Shown here: positions 61,687 through 64,000 of the stretch, piece by piece
Layout: the number at the start of each line of letters is the position of its first letter
Numbering within the stretch: the stretch's first letter is position 1
Assembly (NCBI GenBank): GCA_947497585.1
Contig: CANMHG010000006.1
Span: 167,515-231,514, forward strand
From: an uncultured Bacillaceae bacterium
GTDB lineage: Bacteria > Bacillota > Bacilli > Bacillales > Bacillaceae_L
Direction: 5' to 3'
Length of the DNA: 64,000 bases
Notes under the pieces: generated by a model
What the model was told of the DNA's origin: nothing
Seen by the model: only the letters and a program-made list of their open reading frames with translations
Database searches by the model: none
Translations under genes and position numbers: made by a program

Positions 61687-61762
61687 AGTTTACCAGTCTA
61701 TTTATGAGATTGTCAATTAAAATCGAACGATAAAATTTATAATTACATTTAACGTTCGTGTT
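61687..61762 (-). promoter_or_regulatory. pur operon promoter with two PurR boxes
   Basis: On the minus strand TTGACA (61711-61716) and TAAACT (61687-61692) are 18 bp apart. Upstream, two CGAAC cores face each other: CGAAC on the plus strand at 61724-61728 and its complement GTTCG at 61754-61758, with AT-rich flanks and 25 bases between, the layout of the paired PurBoxes of B. subtilis. This predicts PurR repression in addition to the riboswitch. Confidence 0.75.
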
Positions 61763-61960
61763 TTACAGTAACTTTCCTTCAAATATGATCTTTCTTCCGC
61801 ATGGTTGAACTTCAGTTTGTCCATTTACAATCACTTCTTCAAAGATCGGTTCTTCCATTCTGCGTACTGGCATATATCCATCCTTTTGCATACGCTCTAG
61901 GCATTGGTCAATTGTTTCATTCTCCGCAACTTCATATCTTTTCTTAGCTTGTTTTTTCAC
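61763..61960 (-). CDS. yebG: NETI-motif protein YebG
   Basis: The 65-aa protein contains the [22 protein letters not shown] segment (residues about 13-34) that gives the NETI family its name. Function unknown. Its ATG overlaps the yebE stop by 4 bp, and its stop codon lies at the edge of the PurBox region, so it belongs to the yebE unit and not to the pur operon. Confidence 0.88.
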   Translation of the reverse strand: MKKQAKKRYEVAENETIDQCLERMQKDGYMPVRRMEEPIFEEVIVNGQTEVQPCGRKIIFEGKLL

Positions 61961-62499
61961 TCATTTAACTTTCCCTTCTTTACAGCCTTTACCCAAAACC
62001 CACCATGTATCGTTTTAGGCTCATATGCAATAATAAATGCCTTTGGATCAATTTCTTTAATCGTCTGATACAATTTTAATTCATATTTCCTTGGTGTTAA
62101 AATCTGCATAGATTGACGATTGCCTTCAAGTCCTTGGGCTAACCAATTCGTAACACCATATCCCTTTTCACGAAGCATTTTTGGTAAATCTCTATCATCT
62201 TCCGCGGTAATTACATTAACTGTTATATACCCTAAAGCCAATTTCTCTTCAATCTTCATTCCCACAATGACACCAATTCCATACCCAACTGCATACGCAA
62301 CTAAATTTTGGATTTGATTCAAGTTATCTAGAACCAAACCGAGACCTACTACATATATTACGACTTCTATTGTACTTATTAAAGCAGCTAAATAACGCCT
62401 TCCCTTTAATGTTAGTATCATTCTTATTGTAAAAAAAGAAACATATACAATGTTAATTAATAAAATAATGAATACCATTACGATTCCATTTTCTAACAA
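61957..62499 (-). CDS. yebE: UPF0316/DUF2179 membrane protein YebE
   Basis: The 180-aa protein has three transmembrane helices at residues about 5-25, 36-57 and 63-82 and a soluble C-terminal DUF2179 domain ([24 protein letters not shown]). The fold is related to the C-terminal part of YitT-type proteins; function is unknown. TTG start at 62499, 8 nt behind AAGGAGGA. B. subtilis has yebE-yebG in front of purE as well. Confidence 0.9.
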   Translation of the reverse strand: MLENGIVMVFIILLINIVYVSFFTIRMILTLKGRRYLAALISTIEVVIYVVGLGLVLDNLNQIQNLVAYAVGYGIGVIVGMKIEEKLALGYITVNVITAEDDRDLPKMLREKGYGVTNWLAQGLEGNRQSMQILTPRKYELKLYQTIKEIDPKAFIIAYEPKTIHGGFWVKAVKKGKLNE

Positions 62500-62646
62500 G
62501 TTGAAAATCCTCCTTTTAAGTTAGCATACCAAAGTACTAATTGTACTAAACATATACCCTGAATTAAATACCTTATCGTTGAATAGGCACAAATTATATA
62601 ATTTTTCATATTATGGGAACAGCAATTTATAGGGGGGAGCCTAACT

Positions 62647-63084
62647 ATGAACATTAATCAATTCAAAGGAATGAATGATTGGATGAAACAGATGGACCAG
62701 TTCTTTGGCAAGGACTTTTTAGGGGGATTCGAACCAATGCTCCGGGCGAGTCAAACCCAGGTTAATCTTTATAAAACAGAAAATGAACTTCTAGTCGTTG
62801 TAAGCTTACCTGGACTTGAAAATGTAGATGAGGTAGATGTTTATCCTAACCATCAAAAGCTCGATATCAAAGGTAGGATTAATTTAAAGTTTAAGGGATT
62901 TGAACTTATTGAAGAAAATATCTTTCAAGGACATTTTGAGCGAACAATTGACCTGCCATATCCTGTGAGAGAAGACCGTGTTGATGCTTCCTATCATAAT
63001 GGACTTTTGATCATCCACTTACATCGCCTAATACAATCTGAAGCATCCCGTAAGAAAATTGCGGTACGAAAGATTGAGGAGTAG
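62647..63084 (+). CDS. Hsp20/alpha-crystallin family small heat-shock protein
   Basis: The 145-aa protein has an alpha-crystallin domain from about residue 38 (VNLYKTENELLVVVSLPGLENVDEVDVYPN) to 130, with the ending SYHNGLLIIHLHRL in place of the usual GVL motif. Such proteins bind unfolded proteins; members with this divergent core exist in spore-forming bacilli. ATG behind GGGGGGAG. Confidence 0.8.
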   Translation: MNINQFKGMNDWMKQMDQFFGKDFLGGFEPMLRASQTQVNLYKTENELLVVVSLPGLENVDEVDVYPNHQKLDIKGRINLKFKGFELIEENIFQGHFERTIDLPYPVREDRVDASYHNGLLIIHLHRLIQSEASRKKIAVRKIEE

Positions 63085-63116
63085 AAAGAACCAGCACTAA
63101 AATGCTGGTTCTTTCT
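63085..63116 (+). terminator. Terminator of the Hsp20 gene
   Basis: AAAGAACCAGCA (63085-63096) pairs perfectly with TGCTGGTTCTTT (63103-63114). Nearly the same stem ends the rRNA operon at 63888-63914. Confidence 0.88.
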
Positions 63117-63149
63117 GTATGGGATTTATGTATGGTTGAGTTAATTAGA

Positions 63150-63317
63150 TTACTTCTTTTTAAGGAGTTTTTTTAGGAGGCAGAGTCCTGCTACTAACGC
63201 TAGCACATTTGCAGCATCACCAAGATTGATCGTTATGCTAAAGTTGTTGTTAACTTTTACTTCGTTATTATTGTGATTAACGGTCGAACGACTGTTTTGA
63301 TTCTTTTCCTCTTTCAT
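63150..63317 (-). CDS. 55-aa protein with C-terminal membrane helix, unknown
   Basis: The ATG at 63317 lies 6 nt behind GGAGGAGG. The protein has a polar, Asn-rich first half (STVNHNNNEVKVNNNFS) and a hydrophobic helix (AANVLALVAGLCLL) ending in KKLLKKK. It looks like a small membrane-associated peptide; I do not recognise a family. It stands alone between the rRNA operon end and the Hsp20 gene. Confidence 0.6.
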   Translation of the reverse strand: MKEEKNQNSRSTVNHNNNEVKVNNNFSITINLGDAANVLALVAGLCLLKKLLKKK

Positions 63318-63435
63318 AGTATCCTCCTCCAATACAACTCTATCATAATTATATAGTAGGACTGGGGGAATTATGTAATAGTAGAAATAAAAAAGGACAA
63401 ACTAATTGTTTCTACTTACTGGGTTAGGCTAAGTA

Positions 63436-63835
63436 TTCGGACTTGTTTAGCTGAATTCTTACTCAACCTGTCCGAATAACCCCTGGATTCGGACTCGTTG
63501 ACGAAATACTTGCTCAACCTGTCCGAATTAACCTTGGATTCGGACTCGTTGATGAAATACCTGCTCAACCTGTCCGAATAACCTCTGGATTCGGACTCGT
63601 TGACGAAATACCTGCTCAACCTGTCCGAATTAACCTTGAATTCGGACTCGTTGACAAAAAATTTGTTCAACCTGTCCGAATAACCCCTGGATTCGGACTC
63701 GTTGACGAAATACCTGCTCAACCTGTCCGAATAACCTCTGGATTCGGACTCGTTGACAAAATACTTGTTCAACCTGTCCGAATAACCCCTGGATTCGGAC
63801 TCGTTGACGAAATTCTTCCTCAACCTGTCCGAATA
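63436..63835. repeat. 51-bp tandem repeat array with built-in hairpins
   Basis: TTCGGAC starts at 63436, 63488, 63539, 63590, 63641, 63692, 63743 and 63794: one step of 52 and six of exactly 51 bp. Each unit holds TTCGGACTCGTTGACGAAAT, a variable stretch and CAACCTGTCCGAATAACC. GTCCGAA and the next TTCGGAC form a 7-bp stem with an 11-base loop. On the minus strand the array is open over 135 codons (17-residue repeats), but no proper ribosome-binding site precedes the TTG. The rest of the gap from 63318 holds nothing else recognisable. Confidence 0.92.
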
Positions 63836-63883
63836 AATCTACAGAATCCTAATTCTTCACATAACCTCATTTATAAAAAACAC

Positions 63884-63914
63884 AAAAAAAGAACCAGCAC
63901 TCGACTGGTTCTTT
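63884..63914 (-). terminator. Terminator of the rRNA operon
   Basis: AAAGAACCAG (63888-63897) pairs with CTGGTTCTTT (63905-63914); on the minus strand seven T follow. It lies 7 bp beyond the end of 5S rRNA. Confidence 0.9.
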
Positions 63915-63920
63915 CACTTC

Positions 63921-64000
<80 letters not shown>

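Noticed and set aside
62533..62547. AGTAC-TAATT-GTACT as operator between yebE and the Hsp20 gene
   Set aside because: Five-base arms in AT-rich DNA are expected by chance and no matching promoter was found.
63416..63823. 135-codon reading frame of 17-residue repeats over the 51-bp array
   Set aside because: It exists because the period is a multiple of three. The start is a TTG inside a repeat unit with no spaced ribosome-binding site, and every unit offers the same start.
63436..63835. CRISPR array
   Set aside because: The whole 51-bp unit is conserved, with no unique spacers of constant length between identical repeats, and no cas gene is in the window.

Overview
The window is a chromosomal segment of a low-GC, Bacillus-like member of the Bacillaceae. 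The gene order, read right to left, is close to the classical Bacillus subtilis arrangement as I remember it: rRNA operon end, yebE-yebG, the twelve-gene pur operon, yerA-yerB-yerC, pcrB-pcrA-ligA-camS(yerH), a proline symporter, gatCAB, dgkB and rlmCD. Start codons are often TTG or GTG behind strong GGAGG-type sites, and one gene appears to start with CTG. I see no insertion sequence, prophage, CRISPR array or tRNA gene.

Layout. 1-3.2 kb: trehalose PTS permease and phosphotrehalase, with a ribosome-binding site for a further gene at the left edge. 3.3-10.7 kb: an HD alarmone-hydrolase-like protein, a LysM/YkuD L,D-transpeptidase, a divergent polysaccharide deacetylase, an MFS exporter divergent from an XRE-TPR regulator, a CrtN/CrtI-like FAD oxidoreductase and an EamA transporter. 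10.8-21.0 kb: a sugar locus with ABC transporter (binding protein, ATPase, permease), a membrane-anchored sugar-binding protein overlapping a LytS/YesM-type kinase and a YesN-type regulator, a second XylF-like binding protein and a Gfo/Idh/MocA dehydrogenase. A good cre site precedes the first gene. 21.4-33.8 kb: a VOC protein, pbuE under an adenine riboswitch, dus, rlmCD, dgkB, yeeN, a secreted beta-propeller protein, gatCAB, and stand-alone ribB under an FMN riboswitch. 34.1-48.2 kb: putP with a 34-aa membrane protein gene in front, P5C dehydrogenase, camS, ligA, pcrA, pcrB, yerC, yerB, yerA, a DUF2892 protein and a 35-aa membrane protein gene. 48.2-61.8 kb: purEKBCSQLFMNHD under PurR-like boxes and a guanine riboswitch. 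61.8-64 kb: yebG, yebE, an Hsp20 protein, a 55-aa protein, a 51-bp repeat array and the 3' end of a 5S rRNA gene.

Purine metabolism is the strongest theme: de novo synthesis (guanine riboswitch plus PurBoxes), adenine export (adenine riboswitch) and a putative adenine deaminase lie in one window.

The most unusual material is non-coding. (1) Two intergenic arrays of short motifs are spaced almost exactly 20-21 bp apart (two helical turns): TTTGGCCCGATT at 33.83-33.95 kb and TTAYTCGYS at 52.89-53.00 kb, the latter inside the pur operon. (2) Two further arrays have 50- and 51-bp periods at 29.2 and 63.4 kb. (3) Four nested inverted-repeat elements of about 65-130 bp lie at 21.1, 37.8, 49.5 and 58.3 kb; their outer arms differ between copies but stay complementary within a copy. 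(4) A 52-bp near-perfect palindrome lies at 3.27 kb, with a single arm of it at 48.0 kb.
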